64,000 nucleotides of DNA from NCBI RefSeq assembly GCF_000418325.1, contig NC_021658.1, forward strand, positions 3,224,001-3,288,000, in the 5' to 3' direction. Position 1 is the stretch's first letter. Every line of letters begins with the position of its first letter. The notes below the pieces were generated by a model. The model did no database searches. It was not told the DNA's origin and was given only the letters and a program-made list of their open reading frames with translations. Both the position numbers and the translations under genes were made by a program. This DNA comes from Sorangium cellulosum So0157-2 (GTDB taxonomy: Bacteria; Myxococcota_A; Polyangia; Polyangiales; Polyangiaceae). Shown here in pieces: positions 32,917 through 42,293 of this stretch.

Positions 32917-34479
32917 ATGGTTGGCAAATTGCATCTCGATGCGGTGGTGCGTCGCGTGGATGGCGCGACGGCCCGCATCGACAATCCGTTCGGGATCCCG
33001 ATCACCCTCGTGGCGCGGGAAGATGTCGTCGTCGAGGCCGACGGCATCGAGGAGCTCCTCCGTTTCGCCTCGCTGGAAGGCACGCTGCGCGATCTCCGCG
33101 CATGGGAGAAGGCCGGCAGGATCGCCCCGTTCTGGGGCGGCGCGGCCGGCGAGATCCGGTCCATCGTGCTCACGCCGGATTTTCATAAGGGCGCGGGCAT
33201 CCCCGTGGGCACGGTCGTCGATGCGCGCGGGTTCGTGGTGCCTCAGGCCGTCGGCAACGATGTCTGTTGCGGCATGCGCCTGCTCGCGACCGACGTCGAT
33301 CGGGGCGAGCTCGCGCCGCACGTCGGCGCCCTGAAGCGGCGGCTCCGCGCCATCTTCTTCCAGGGACAGCGCGATATCCCCATGTCGCCGCGCCAGCGCG
33401 CGGCCATGCTCCGCGACGGCCTCGCCGGGCTGCACGAGACGGCGGCGGACAACGCCCGCACAGGCCTGTGGAACCACTACGATCCACGCGCGCAGCGCGA
33501 GGATCTCGAGCGCGTGCACTTCCACGGCGCGCTGCCCGCGCGCGGGACGTTCGCGTTCGACGCGTACATCCAGGCGTCGGGCCGCGCGGACGGGCGCGAC
33601 ATCCAGATTGGCACGGTCGGCGGAGGCAACCACTTCGTCGAGATCCAGGCCGTGGACGAGCTCGTCGACGGCGGGACGGCGCGCGCGTTCGGGCTGACGA
33701 AGAACGCCGTCACGATCATGGCCCACGCGGGCTCCGTCGGGCTCGGACACGCGGTCGGCGGCTATTTCAACGAGCGCGCCCGCGCGCTGTACCCGACCGG
33801 GGTGCCCCACCCAGCGCACGGCTTTTACGTGCTGCCGGCGGTGGGGCCCCACGCCCGCGAGGCCTCGGTCTACCTGGATGCGATGCGGAACGCCGCCAAT
33901 TTCGCCTTCGCGAACCGCCTCTTCCTGGGCCTCATGGTGGTGCGCGCGCTGCAGGAGGTCCTCGGCCGTCGGGTCGCGAGCTCGCTCGTGTACGATGCGC
34001 CGCACAACCTCATCTGGGAGCCCGACGGCGCCGAGCCGCGCTACCTGCACCGCAAGGGCGCGACGCCGGCCGGGGGACCGGATGGTCAGGGCGGGGTGTT
34101 CGCGTACACCGGTCACCCGGTGATCATCCCCGGCTCCATGGGCGACTCGAGCTGGGTGCTCGCCGGCGCAGGCCACGCGGAGCTGCTCGCGAGCGCGTGC
34201 CACGGCGCGGGCCGCAGCCTCACGCGCGGCCGCTCCGCGCACGCGGACGAGGACCTCTACCGGCGCGCCGTCGAGAAGCTGCATGTCGTGACGCCCCTCG
34301 ATCCGGAGGCGCCGAGCGTCCGGCGGCGGCGCGACATCCTCGCCAAGTACCACCAGCGGATGAAGGAGGAGGCGCCGTATGCCTACAAGCCGATCACGCC
34401 GGTCGTCCGTTCCGTCGAGGATGCCGGGATCGCGCGGCGCGTGGCGCGACTCTGGCCGCTCGTGACGGTCAAGGGATAG
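32917..34479 (+). CDS. rtcB: RtcB-type RNA ligase
   Basis: 520 residues from ATG 32917 (GTG 32890 would add nine). RtcB joins 2',3'-cyclic phosphate or 3'-phosphate RNA ends to 5'-OH using Mn and GTP. Family motifs are retained: GNDVCCGMR (metal Asp/Cys), GTVGGGNHFVEI, HRKGATPA, YDAPHNLIW and SACHGAGRSLTRG with the guanylated His. The conserved HSGSRGLGH block reads HAGSVGLGH here, losing the Arg, and the protein is longer than the usual 400-480 residues, so this is a divergent subfamily member. No RtcA or RtcR-like regulator is adjacent. It is followed after 114 bp by an RHS toxin gene in the same direction. Whether it acts in tRNA repair or on toxin damage is open. Confidence 0.9.
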   Translation: MVGKLHLDAVVRRVDGATARIDNPFGIPITLVAREDVVVEADGIEELLRFASLEGTLRDLRAWEKAGRIAPFWGGAAGEIRSIVLTPDFHKGAGIPVGTVVDARGFVVPQAVGNDVCCGMRLLATDVDRGELAPHVGALKRRLRAIFFQGQRDIPMSPRQRAAMLRDGLAGLHETAADNARTGLWNHYDPRAQREDLERVHFHGALPARGTFAFDAYIQASGRADGRDIQIGTVGGGNHFVEIQAVDELVDGGTARAFGLTKNAVTIMAHAGSVGLGHAVGGYFNERARALYPTGVPHPAHGFYVLPAVGPHAREASVYLDAMRNAANFAFANRLFLGLMVVRALQEVLGRRVASSLVYDAPHNLIWEPDGAEPRYLHRKGATPAGGPDGQGGVFAYTGHPVIIPGSMGDSSWVLAGAGHAELLASACHGAGRSLTRGRSAHADEDLYRRAVEKLHVVTPLDPEAPSVRRRRDILAKYHQRMKEEAPYAYKPITPVVRSVEDAGIARRVARLWPLVTVKG

Positions 34480-34593
34480 GGCGCGCTCCGAACGATGGCG
34501 CGCCGATCGCGCCGCCCGCGGGCCCTCAGGGCGCGCACGTTCCGGGTTGGCGCCCCCGGAGCAGACCTGTAGCCTGCCGCAGGAGGCTCGCTC

Positions 34594-36807
34594 ATGGCCA
34601 AGGTGACCGCGCTGGGCATGGACACGATCACCGAGAAGTCCGGCCACCAGATGACCGGCATGGCCGTCAGCGTGTGCCTGACGCCGGCAGCGCCGAGCCC
34701 CTTGCCGATCCCCTATCCCACGATGGGCACGGTCGCCGAGGGGATCATCGATCCCTGCATGCGCACCAAGATCGAGGGGGCCAAGATCCTCACGGTGGGC
34801 GGCTGCATGAAGGCCTGTCACGGAAACGAGCCGGGCACGCTGAAAGAGGTCGTCAGCCTCAACACGGCCGGGCCGTGCTTCCCCTGGCTCGGGGCGCCCA
34901 ATGTCTTCATCGAGCTCGGCATGGCCGGCATCACCGGCAGCATGGGGCAGATGAACAAAAGCATCACCGTCGGCGCCGGCGCCAGCGCGAGCGGCGCGGG
35001 CGGGGGCGGGGGTGGCGGCGGCGGCGGCGGCGGCGGGGCCGGCGGCCCGGGCGGCGGCGGCCCGCAGGGCGGGGGCAACGGCGGCGGGGGCGGCGGCGGC
35101 TCGAGCAGCGGCGCCTCGCCGCCGAAGCCGCCCGCGCCGCCTCAGGCCGAGGGGCAGGCCGCCGCGGCGCACCCGATCGACGTGGTCACCGGGACCATGT
35201 ACACGAACCCCAAGCTCGATGTCCTGCTCCCGGGGCCGTTCTCCGTCGGCCTCGTGCGCCGGTACGCGACCTCGGCGGTGCGCTCCCGCTGCGGGATGGG
35301 CTGGGGCTGGTCGCACAACCTGCACTGGTACGCGCGCAGGCAAGGCGACGGGCTCGTGCTCGTGGACCCCGATTTCCGCGAGGTGCACCTCCCCGAGCCC
35401 GACAGCGATCAGGTGCTTGTGCTGCCTTACGGCGTCAAGGTGGGCCGCGTCGGCGGCGACCTCGTGGTGGACCTCGACGACGGCGCCGTGCGCGTGCTCC
35501 GCTACGATCCGGCGGAGCTGCGCTATCACCTCGCGGAGCTGCGCGACGACGCGGGCAACGTGGTCGAGCTGGAGTGGCGCGAGGGCGCGCTCGTGCGCCT
35601 CGTCGACTGCGCCGGCCGCGTCCTCACGGTCGAGCGGGACGGGAACCTCGTCGTACATCGGCTCTCGGTGACGGACGAGGAGGGGAAGGTCCACCAAAGG
35701 ACGCTCGTGGTCCTCGAGATCGACGCCCGCGGCGATCTCGTCCGCGCCGTCGACGCAGGCGGCGTCGAGACGCTCTTCGCGTACGACGAGGAGCACTACC
35801 TCGTCCGGGAGTCCTCGCCGGACGGCATCGATTACCACTTCGTCTACGCGGACGTCTCCGGCGAGCGCCGCTGTGTCGAGAGCTGGGGCGAGCTCCGGGG
35901 CGGCGACGTGCTGCGCGAGATCGGCTACGCGCCGCCCGCCGGAGCGCCCAGGCCCAAAGGCATCTTTCATACGCGCCTGTCGTGGGGCCCCGAGCCGCTT
36001 CAGACGCACGTGATCGACGGCCTGGGTCAACGGCACCTGTACGTGGGCAACGCCTTCGGGCTCGTCACGGCCTACCAGGATCCGCGGGGGTATGTCACCC
36101 ACTACAGCTACGACGGCGCCGGCCGGCTCATCGCGATCCGGGACGCCGAGGGGCGCGTCGCGCGCCGGCGCGTCGACATGTCGGGCAGGCACACCGAGGT
36201 CTCGGTGAGCGGCGATCTCCTGCGCGCCGTGCGCTTCGACGACGGCGCGGGGGCGGTGACCCTGACCGAGCCCGGAGGCGCGACGCGGCAGGTGCGCTAC
36301 CAGGGATCGAGGGTGACCGAGGAGGTCGACGAGCTCGGCCGCTCCACCGCCTATGGCTACGACCCGCGGGGCCTGCTCGCGCAGGTGATCCACGCCGACG
36401 GCACGGAGGACGCTTACGCGTACGACGCGCACGGCAACGTCCGCGAGGTGAGCGCCGGCGGTGGGGTGGCGCGCTTCCGGTACGAGTTCGACCTGCTCGG
36501 CCGGCCCGTCCGCGCGGAGACGCCGAAGGGCATCGCGCTCGAGCTCGATTACGACTCGCGCGATTACGTGATCGCCATCCGGGAGCCCGCGGGCAAGGTC
36601 ACGTACTTCGACTACGGCCCCACAGGGCACCTCATCGCCGAGCGGGCGCCGAACGGGCATGAGATCCGGTACCGCATGGTCGGCGACGTCACGGTGGAGT
36701 CGGTGCACAGCGACGGGCGCCGCTACCGCGCCGGCTACGACGCGCTGCTGCGCCTCGCCTGGGTCGAGAACCCGGCGGGCGAGCGGCACGTCTTCGAGTA
36801 CCTATGA
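34594..36807 (+). pseudogene. RHS polymorphic toxin, 5' part (PAAR-like and RHS repeats)
   Basis: 737 residues, start ATG 34594 with GGAGG upstream (CAGGAGGCTCGCTC). Residues 1-125 are a DUF4150/PAAR-like spike domain (MTGMAVSVCLTP, PYPTMGTVAEGIIDPCMRTKI, VGGCMKACHGNEPGT, PNVFIELGMAGITGS) with Cys/His as in metal-binding PAAR tips. A poly-Gly linker (about 133-165) follows, then DUF6531 (HPIDVVTGTMYTNPKLDVLLPGP) and YD/RHS repeats. The frame stops at 36805 inside inserted mobile DNA immediately after ERHVFEY; the RHS sequence resumes at 39619. The intact protein would be a type VI or similar secreted toxin of about 1400 residues. As it stands, the spike and shell are cut from the toxin tip. 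Confidence 0.88.
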
Positions 36808-36831
36808 ACGTGTCAACCTCGGGACAACGAT

Positions 36832-37626
36832 TCACGTCGACCTCCGGCCGGGAGCAGGGGTCTGCGTGGACTTGGCCCGCCGCGGTGCCGCTGGCGCTTG
36901 CCGGGCGGACGCCGGCTGGACGGACCGCTGAGACGAGGCGGCGGCCCCAGCCGCTTCGGGCGGCTCGGCAGCCGCTGCGCGACGAGGCAGCCGCTGAGGG
37001 CGGCTGGTCTGCGCGACGTGCTTGAGCACCTTCTGCTGGCGCAGCATGCGCAGCTCGCCGTCGGACAGTGGCGCGATGGGCGGCAACCCCTCGCGCTCGT
37101 AGATCGTGTCGAGTGCGGGCACGGTGCGGGTGCGCACGCCCGAGCCGTACGCCGTGGGGCGTGGCTGCCCCGTCGGCGGCCCGGTCCGTCGCCGCTCGCC
37201 GGTCGCCTTCACCCGCATTCTGGAGAGCTTGGTCTCCGTCGAGCGCGGGATGGCGTAGCGGTAGGGTTCGTTGTTCTTCAGCATGTGCCAGGCAATCGTG
37301 ACGAGCTTGCGCGCCGTCGCTACCACCGCCACGTTGCGGTTCTTCTTCTTGGCGAGGCGGCGGAAGAAGACCCCCAAGGGACCAGGGTGCGCGGACAGAT
37401 GCTGTGCCGCTTGCACGAGCATCCAGCGCGCCTGCCCTTTGCCCTGCTTGGTGATCGGGCCGTGGTAGCAATGCTCCGCCGACTGTCGGGTCGATGGCAC
37501 GAGCCCCATATAACTCGCAGCAGCGTCGGGATCTTTGAAGCGCTGAATGTCACCAAGCGTCGCCAGCAGCGTCTGCGCAACCGCCACATCCACCCCCGGC
37601 AGCGTCATGAGCAGCCGTACCCGTGG
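36832..37626 (-). pseudogene. IS110-family transposase, C-terminal part
   Basis: About 265 codons ending at 36832. The Transposase_20 (IS116/IS110/IS902) domain is clear: VRLLMTLPGVDVAVAQTL with its helix-hairpin-helix, then DPDAAASYMGLVPSTRQS, KQGKGQARWMLVQAAQH, the conserved Ser region, and RKLVTIAWHMLKNNEPYRY. The N-terminal DEDD/RuvC-like catalytic domain (about 150 residues) is missing: the frame leaves homology at 37626, the inner edge of a palindrome. The Ala/Arg-rich tail after about residue 200 is unusual but common in myxobacterial copies. It cannot be an active transposase. Confidence 0.85.
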
Positions 37627-37920
37627 ATGAAGCGCTGGCGGTGGATGGGTACGATGACCCACGGGTACGGCTGCTCATGACGCTGCCGGGGGTGGATGTG
37701 GCGGGTGCGCAGACGCTGCTGGCGACGCTTGGTGACATTCAGCGCTTCAAAGATCCCGACGCTGCTGCGAGTTATATGGGGCTCGTGCCATCGACCCGAC
37801 AGTCGGCGGAGCATTGCTACCACGGCCCGATCACCAAGCAGGGCAAAGGGCAGGCGCGCTGGATGCTCGTGCAAGCGGCACAGCATCTGTCCGCGCACCC
37901 TGGTCCCTTGGGGGTCTTCT
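37365..37920. repeat. Large palindrome: 262-bp arms, 32-bp spacer
   Basis: Left arm 37365-37626 and right arm 37659-37920 are reverse complements. I found one mismatch by comparing the arms and their translations (VDVAVAQT versus VDVAGAQT). The spacer 37627-37658 encodes the natural upstream residues of the right-arm IS110 copy (DEALAVDGYDD). Such a palindrome should extrude a cruciform and be unstable. Confidence 0.85.
37627..37920 (+). pseudogene. Inverted second fragment of IS110-family transposase
   Basis: About 98 codons in the opposite orientation to the first IS110 piece, from DEALAVDGYDDPRVRLLM to HLSAHPGPLGVF, then fused at 37920/37921 to antisense ATPase sequence. It lacks both ends of the transposase. 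Its match to the left arm is almost perfect, so it is either a second insertion of the same element later deleted, or an inverted duplication. The open frame from 37623 to 37988 is a chimera and not a gene. Confidence 0.8.
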
Positions 37921-38434
37921 GCCGGTCTTGGAGGTCAGGGAGCCCTACCAGGATCAGCGACAGCAGGGCACGACTGTCCCATTCGTAATTGAGCAGGATG
38001 TGGAGATGATCAAGCGTGTCCTGGTGGAGCAGGTGCGCTTCGTCCAGCAGAAAGACCGGGTGGATGCGCTCGCGGCCGAGTGTCTCGACATGCGCGCTGA
38101 CGGCATAGAAGACGGCCGCCGCGGTTGCAGCGGGGTTGAGACCGAGCGCATGGCAGAGCTGACGATAGAAGTCGCGACGGCCCAGCGTGGCGTTGTGGCA
38201 GTAGGTCAGCCGGAAGCCTGCCTGCGGCAACCGATGACGCACCGCCCTCAGCACACACGTCTTGCCGGCGCCGGGCTCGCCGACGAGCAGCACTTGCGCG
38301 TGCTCGTGCACGGCCTCGCACACCTCGTCGACCAGCCGCTCCTTGGAGGGCGGCAGCCACAGCTCGCCGTCCTGGATCTCCTTGCAGAAGGGCGCGGCCG
38401 ACAGGGTGAAGAAGCGGACGTACGACTCGCTCAC
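37921..38434 (-). pseudogene. Truncated AAA ATPase, second transposon copy
   Basis: GTG start at 38434 overlapping the integrase stop (GTGA), as in the first copy. Residues 1 to about 171 are homologous to the 16508 ATPase: SESYVRFFTLSAAPFCKEIQ, Walker A GEPGAGKT, VFLLDEAH, HLHILLNYEWDSRALLSLILVGLPDLQDR. It then runs into IS110 sequence at 37920. The C-terminal about 100 residues are lost. Amino-acid differences from the first copy (SAVPFSKEVQDGDLW versus SAAPFCKEIQDGELW) show these are separate family members, not a recent duplication. The group II intron target here is empty. Confidence 0.85.
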
Positions 38435-39097
38435 ACTGCACCTCCGGCCTCGCTCGTGTCCTCGCCTCCGCCCGCCCGGCGGCCGAGCGTCCGCGCGGGG
38501 TTGAAGTCCACCGGGCGCGTCGGCTTATCCGCCGCAGGGCCACCGCACGGAGGCCGCTTGCGCCGCGCGTTGCGCTGCGGGTCGACCGGATGCAGCACAA
38601 GGCGCTTGCCCTCGTGCTCGACCCACGGCGGCTCGTCCGGCGCGATGAAGCACCGGGCGACAGAGACGATCTGGCCAGCGAGGTAGCCCTGATCGAGCTG
38701 CCAGGCGACGCCGTCCACGGAGACGATGTTGTCGGTCGAGACGCGGCGCCGGGTACGCTCGGTCAGCGCGCGGCGTAGCGCCTTCTCATCGACGGCGCTG
38801 TCTCCGGCGGGACGGGCTGCGTAGAGCTGCGCCGGGGTCTTGCCGAGCAGGCCCGCGTGTGGCGCCGGGTGGTAGCGCCTGTCGAGGAAGGCGCGGAGCG
38901 TCGTGTTGATGTCGACGAGCGACGCCACGGCGCCGAGATAGTTGAGGCACCCTTCGCGCAGCGTGCGCCAGAAGCGCTCCATCTTGCCGCGCGCCTCAGG
39001 GTCGTAGGGCTTTGCGTGCAGGAGCGTGATGCCGAGCCGCGCGCACGCGGTCTTGAGGATGTCGCCGCGGTAGGTCGAGCCGTTATCGAGATAGAGC
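38431..39097 (-). pseudogene. Truncated DDE integrase, second transposon copy
   Basis: Codes for the C-terminal about 222 residues of the same integrase family as 16505-17863, from YLDNGSTYRGDILKTACARL to the stop at 38431. The second Asp (YLDNGS) and the Glu (KMERFWRT) are present, but the first Asp and the whole N-terminal DNA-binding region are missing: homology ends at about 39097 (…CTCTATCTCGATAAC on the plus strand) where unrelated DNA begins. The long open frame continuing to 39606 is spurious. Inactive. Confidence 0.85.
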
Positions 39098-39608
39098 CAG
39101 GTCGTACGGCACCTACCTATTCGAGCTCCCAGCTCAACCGGGTGGGCCGGAGGGGCGGTCACATACGACAGCGGGTTCTGGACCCATACTCGTAACCGAC
39201 CGACCCCGGGGTGAACGACCCCCTCGCACCGCACGTTTGGTTGAGACAGCGTCTCACCCCGTCCCATGCCCGGTGCGAGGGAGGCCAGCATGGGACGACG
39301 CCTTTGCAAGTTCCTTCTCAGCTCGGGCTCGTCAGGTCGCTCCGAGGGCCTTCCTGGCGCCTCGATTCCCCAACGGCCGCGCTCTTCTCTCCCCCTCGGG
39401 GCGGCAAGCGGGCGAGGCGCAATCCGCGCGCTCCGTCCCCCCCTGCTCCGCTCCACCTCCCTGCGCCTCGCCCGCGCGCCGCCTGCGCGCGGCAGACGAC
39501 GCCCCCACGACGCGACTCCTTCCTGCCGCGCGCTCGTGCCACTCCGCTCCAGCTCACCTCTCGTCTCCGCTCCAGTCCTTCGCGCAGCGCCCGGTAGCGA
39601 GGCCACAC
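39098..39608. other. Unassigned DNA at the right end of the island
   Basis: About 510 bp with no recognisable gene; frames are Arg/Pro/Ser-rich in both directions. It contains the stem-loop at 39221-39281 and ends at the right inverted repeat. It may be the outer part of the element that first entered the RHS gene. Confidence 0.3.
39221..39281. repeat. Two-tier stem-loop inside the island
   Basis: Outer stem CCCTCGCACCG (39221-39231) with CGGTGCGAGGG (39271-39281), perfect over 11 bp; inside it a second hairpin TGAGAC (39242-39247)/GTCTCA (39251-39256) with loop AGC. Structures like this occur at ends of IS200/IS605-type elements or in small RNAs; which applies is unknown. Confidence 0.5.
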
Positions 39609-39618
39609 CACGTTCATA

Positions 39619-41654
39619 CCCTGTACGACCCGTCCGGCAACATCCGCGCGGAGACGTCGTTCTCGGGCGTCCGCACGGAGTACGAGCACAGCGGGGTCGC
39701 CGAGATCGCCTCCGTGATGAAGGCGGACGGCTCCTGGGTGCGGCTGTCGAGCGACGCGATGGGCCGGCTGCGCGTGCGCGAGCATTCGACCGGCGAGCGC
39801 GAGGAGTACGGCTACGACGAGCGCGGCGGGCTGCTCTACGCGAGGAGCGCGGCCTCGGAGGTCGTCTTCGTGCGCGACGCCGCGGGCCGGGTCCTGCGCG
39901 AGGAGCAGCGCCTCGGCGGCTTCCAGTTCGCGGTGTCCTACCGCTACGACGACGCCGGCCGCGTCGTGGAGCGGAGCTACTCGTCGGGGTGGCGCGTGAC
40001 GACCGAGCGCCGCCCGGGCGACGGCGCCCCCACGGCCTGGGAGGTCGCCGTGGACGAGGCGCGCGCCGCCCGGCTGACGCTCGCCTACGATGAGCGAGGC
40101 GTCGAGTCAGAGCGCGCGTTCGGAGAGGACGGGCCGCGCGTGATCACGCGGAGCGACCTGTACGGCCTGCCCGTCCATCGGGCCGTCGTGTCGTCGACCG
40201 GCGGCGAGATCGCGGCGCGCTCGTACGCATGGTCCAAGGCGGGGCCGATCGAGGTGGTGGACGACAGCCGCGCGGGGCAGCGGCGCTACGTGCTCGACGA
40301 GGTGGGCCGCCCGCTGTCGGTGCAGGGGCTCGGCGCGAACGAGCAGCTCTCGTATTCCCCGCAGGGCACCCCGATGCCCCGGGGCGAGGCGTGGTCGCTC
40401 GGCCCCGGGGGCCGCCCCCTGCGCACGGCCGGCGAGCACCTCGCCTGGGACGCCCTCGGCCGGCTGGCGCGGCGCACCTCGGCGGAGCGCGGAAAGAGCT
40501 TCGAGTACCGCTACGACGCGCTGAACCGCCTCGCGGCCGCGGTGCGCGACGACGGCCTCGTGATCCAGTTCCTGTACGACGCGCTCGGCCGCCGCGTCGC
40601 GATGACGATGGGCGGCGAGAGCGTCTGGTTCGGCTGGGACGGCGATTCCGCGGTCGAGGAGGTGGCGAGCGGGGGAGGGCGCGTGCGGCGCGTCTTCGCC
40701 GACGACGGCTGCACGCCGCTCCTCGAGGCGCGGCAAGGGGGCGACTTCCGCGCGGTCGTGACCGACGCCGCCGGCACGCCGTGGCTCTTCCTGTCCGCGG
40801 CCGGCGCCTTCGACGAGGTGGACTTCGGCGCGCTGGGCGACGTGACCCGGCGCTCCGGCGATCCAGGGACGCTGCGCTTCGCCGGGCAGCGCTGGGACGC
40901 CCCGACAGGCCTCTTCTACAACCGCCACCGCTACTACGATCCAGCGCTCGGCCTGTACATCACGCCCGATCCCGCGGGGCTCGCCGGGGCGTTCCACGAG
41001 CTCGGGTTCGTTCCGAACGTCACGCTGTACATCGACCCTTCGGGGCTCACGACGATCCTCGTCGGCCAGCGCGGCGACAAGGCGATCGAGAGCCACAAGG
41101 CCAATCTGCAGAAGATGTATCCGGGGGCCACGGTGCTTTACCACGACGAGCTGAAGAACGCCCCGCTGGCGAACGAGAACCACGTGATCGTGTCGACGCA
41201 CGGGTACCCGGGCGGGGTCGAGTGGGGAGAGAAGAAGAAGTTCCTGGGGCTCATCCCTTACGGCAACCGGCCCACGATCAACGGGCAGCAGCTCGGGGAC
41301 GCGCTGAAGGGCGCGGGCTTCAAGGGGGGGCCGGGCTCGCGCGTCGATCTGTCGACGTGCAACGGCGCGACGCCGCCGGATCCGAAGTGGGGCATCGGCA
41401 ACGACAGCACGGCGCAGGGCGTCGCGAACGTCACGAAGTCGAGCGTCTGGGGCGCCAAGTCGAACGACCCCGCCGCCACGTACCGCGGCGATGTCGAGGA
41501 TATCTCGGGCAAGAAATGGTATCAGTTCTGGAAGAAGCCGAACAACTGGGGGCCTGGGATGATGGCGCCCGTCGGACAGAACCCGGTGAACGGGGCGATG
41601 AACCCGAGGCGAGATGTGTACGTCCGGAAGGGCGCGTACGTCGAGACCCGGTGA
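39619..41654 (+). pseudogene. RHS polymorphic toxin, 3' part with C-terminal toxin domain
   Basis: RHS sequence resumes at LYDPSGNIRAETSFSG and runs through YD repeats to the RHS core (RFAGQRWDAPTGLFYNRHRYYDPALGLYITPDP) and the self-cleavage border YIDPSGL at about 41025-41045. The last about 200 residues are the toxin tip. It contains HVIVSTHGYPGG (His at 41199) and SRVDLSTCNGA (Cys at 41358), each at the end of a hydrophobic strand, a layout like clan CD (caspase-like) cysteine proteases. This is inference from two motifs; no named toxin family is recognised. The in-frame ORF starts upstream at 39237 in mobile DNA, so a start of its own is doubtful. A small gene follows 11 bp downstream. 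Confidence 0.85.
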
Positions 41655-41665
41655 GGAGCTGAGCC

Positions 41666-42112
41666 ATGCCGGCGCCCCGACTCCCTCACGTCCCCGCGCG
41701 TCTGCCCTGGCCCGACACGACCGGGCCGGACCCTTCCCAGGCGGCGCTCGACGCGCTGTGGTCGAAGACGCGCGCGGTGCGCGTTTACCCGGGCGAGCTC
41801 GGTGAGCACGGCCCGCTCGCCCGAGCGCCCGTCATGGAGCTCCGGGGCCCCGACGTCGCCGAGCTCGCGCGCCTCCTCGCTTTCGAGCCGCCGCCGGAGC
41901 GCTTCCGGGTGCCGAGCCTCGGGCAGTGCGCGCTCGAGCTCCGCGGCCGCCTGTTCCGCGTCGGTCTGCTCGGGCTCGACGCGACAGGGGTGCTCCGCGT
42001 CAGCGGCTGGGGCTCGGACGTCACGCTGCGCGAGCCGGCGGCGGTCTTCGCGTGGCTCGCGGAGAAGGGCGGGCCCTCTCTCCTGGAAGCGCGCCAGCAG
42101 GGGGCGGGCTAG
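41666..42112 (+). CDS. Putative immunity protein for the RHS toxin
   Basis: 148 residues from ATG 41666, with GAGGAG ten bases upstream, starting 11 bp after the RHS stop. That position is where immunity genes of polymorphic toxins sit. It has no signal peptide, so it is cytoplasmic, as an immunity protein to a cytoplasmic toxin would be. The sequence is mixed alpha/beta (VYPGELGEHGPLARAPVMEL, LGQCALELRGRLFRVGLLGLDATGVLRVSGWGSDVTLREP) and no named family is recognised. Its stop codon TAG spans the left border of the IS630 element, but the same TAG is re-formed on the other side, so the protein was not altered by the insertion. Confidence 0.6.
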   Translation: MPAPRLPHVPARLPWPDTTGPDPSQAALDALWSKTRAVRVYPGELGEHGPLARAPVMELRGPDVAELARLLAFEPPPERFRVPSLGQCALELRGRLFRVGLLGLDATGVLRVSGWGSDVTLREPAAVFAWLAEKGGPSLLEARQQGAG

Positions 42113-42147
42113 TACCGCGTCGCCTAAGTTCGTCCCTGGTTCTGCGC
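42112..42147 (+). repeat. IS630 left terminal inverted repeat
   Basis: Begins GTACCGCGTCGCCTAAGTTC. The first 22 bases match the right end exactly, and the next 13 with about two mismatches (CCTGGTTCTGCG versus CCTGGTTCCGCG). Confidence 0.9.
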
Positions 42148-42293
42148 GCCTGAAGGTGCCGAGCGAGGAGAGCGAGGTGCGGAGCGCGAGGCACCTCCGC
42201 GTGCATTACGTCCAGCAGCGCCGTTTTTCTCATCGCTGTGCCCTCCTCGGTCTTTTCGAATTTCGTTGATCGGGGCCAGTCGCACCGGGCCGG

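Larger units (their letters stand above)
36803..39618. mobile_element. Island of insertion-sequence debris splitting the RHS gene
   Basis: The 2816-bp insert begins TATGAACGTG (36803-36812) and ends with its reverse complement CACGTTCATA (39609-39618), so the outer borders behave as terminal inverted repeats. Inside are IS110-type pieces (36832-37920), a truncated ATPase/DDE pair (37921-39097) and about 510 bp of unassigned DNA with a stem-loop. A direct join of the flanks (GAGTACC and CCCTGTAC) would keep the RHS frame, without an obvious target duplication. No gene inside is intact, so the island is a nested and rearranged remnant. Confidence 0.75.

Noticed and set aside
32785..36789. 1334-codon open frame on the minus strand
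   Set aside because: Opposite rtcB and RHS, both of which have clear motifs; the antisense frame has none.
37623..37988. A 121-residue gene in the island
   Set aside because: It is a chimera of an IS110 fragment and antisense ATPase DNA.
38431..39606. Full-length integrase in the second copy
   Set aside because: Only the part to about 39097 is homologous; the rest is unrelated, low-quality sequence.
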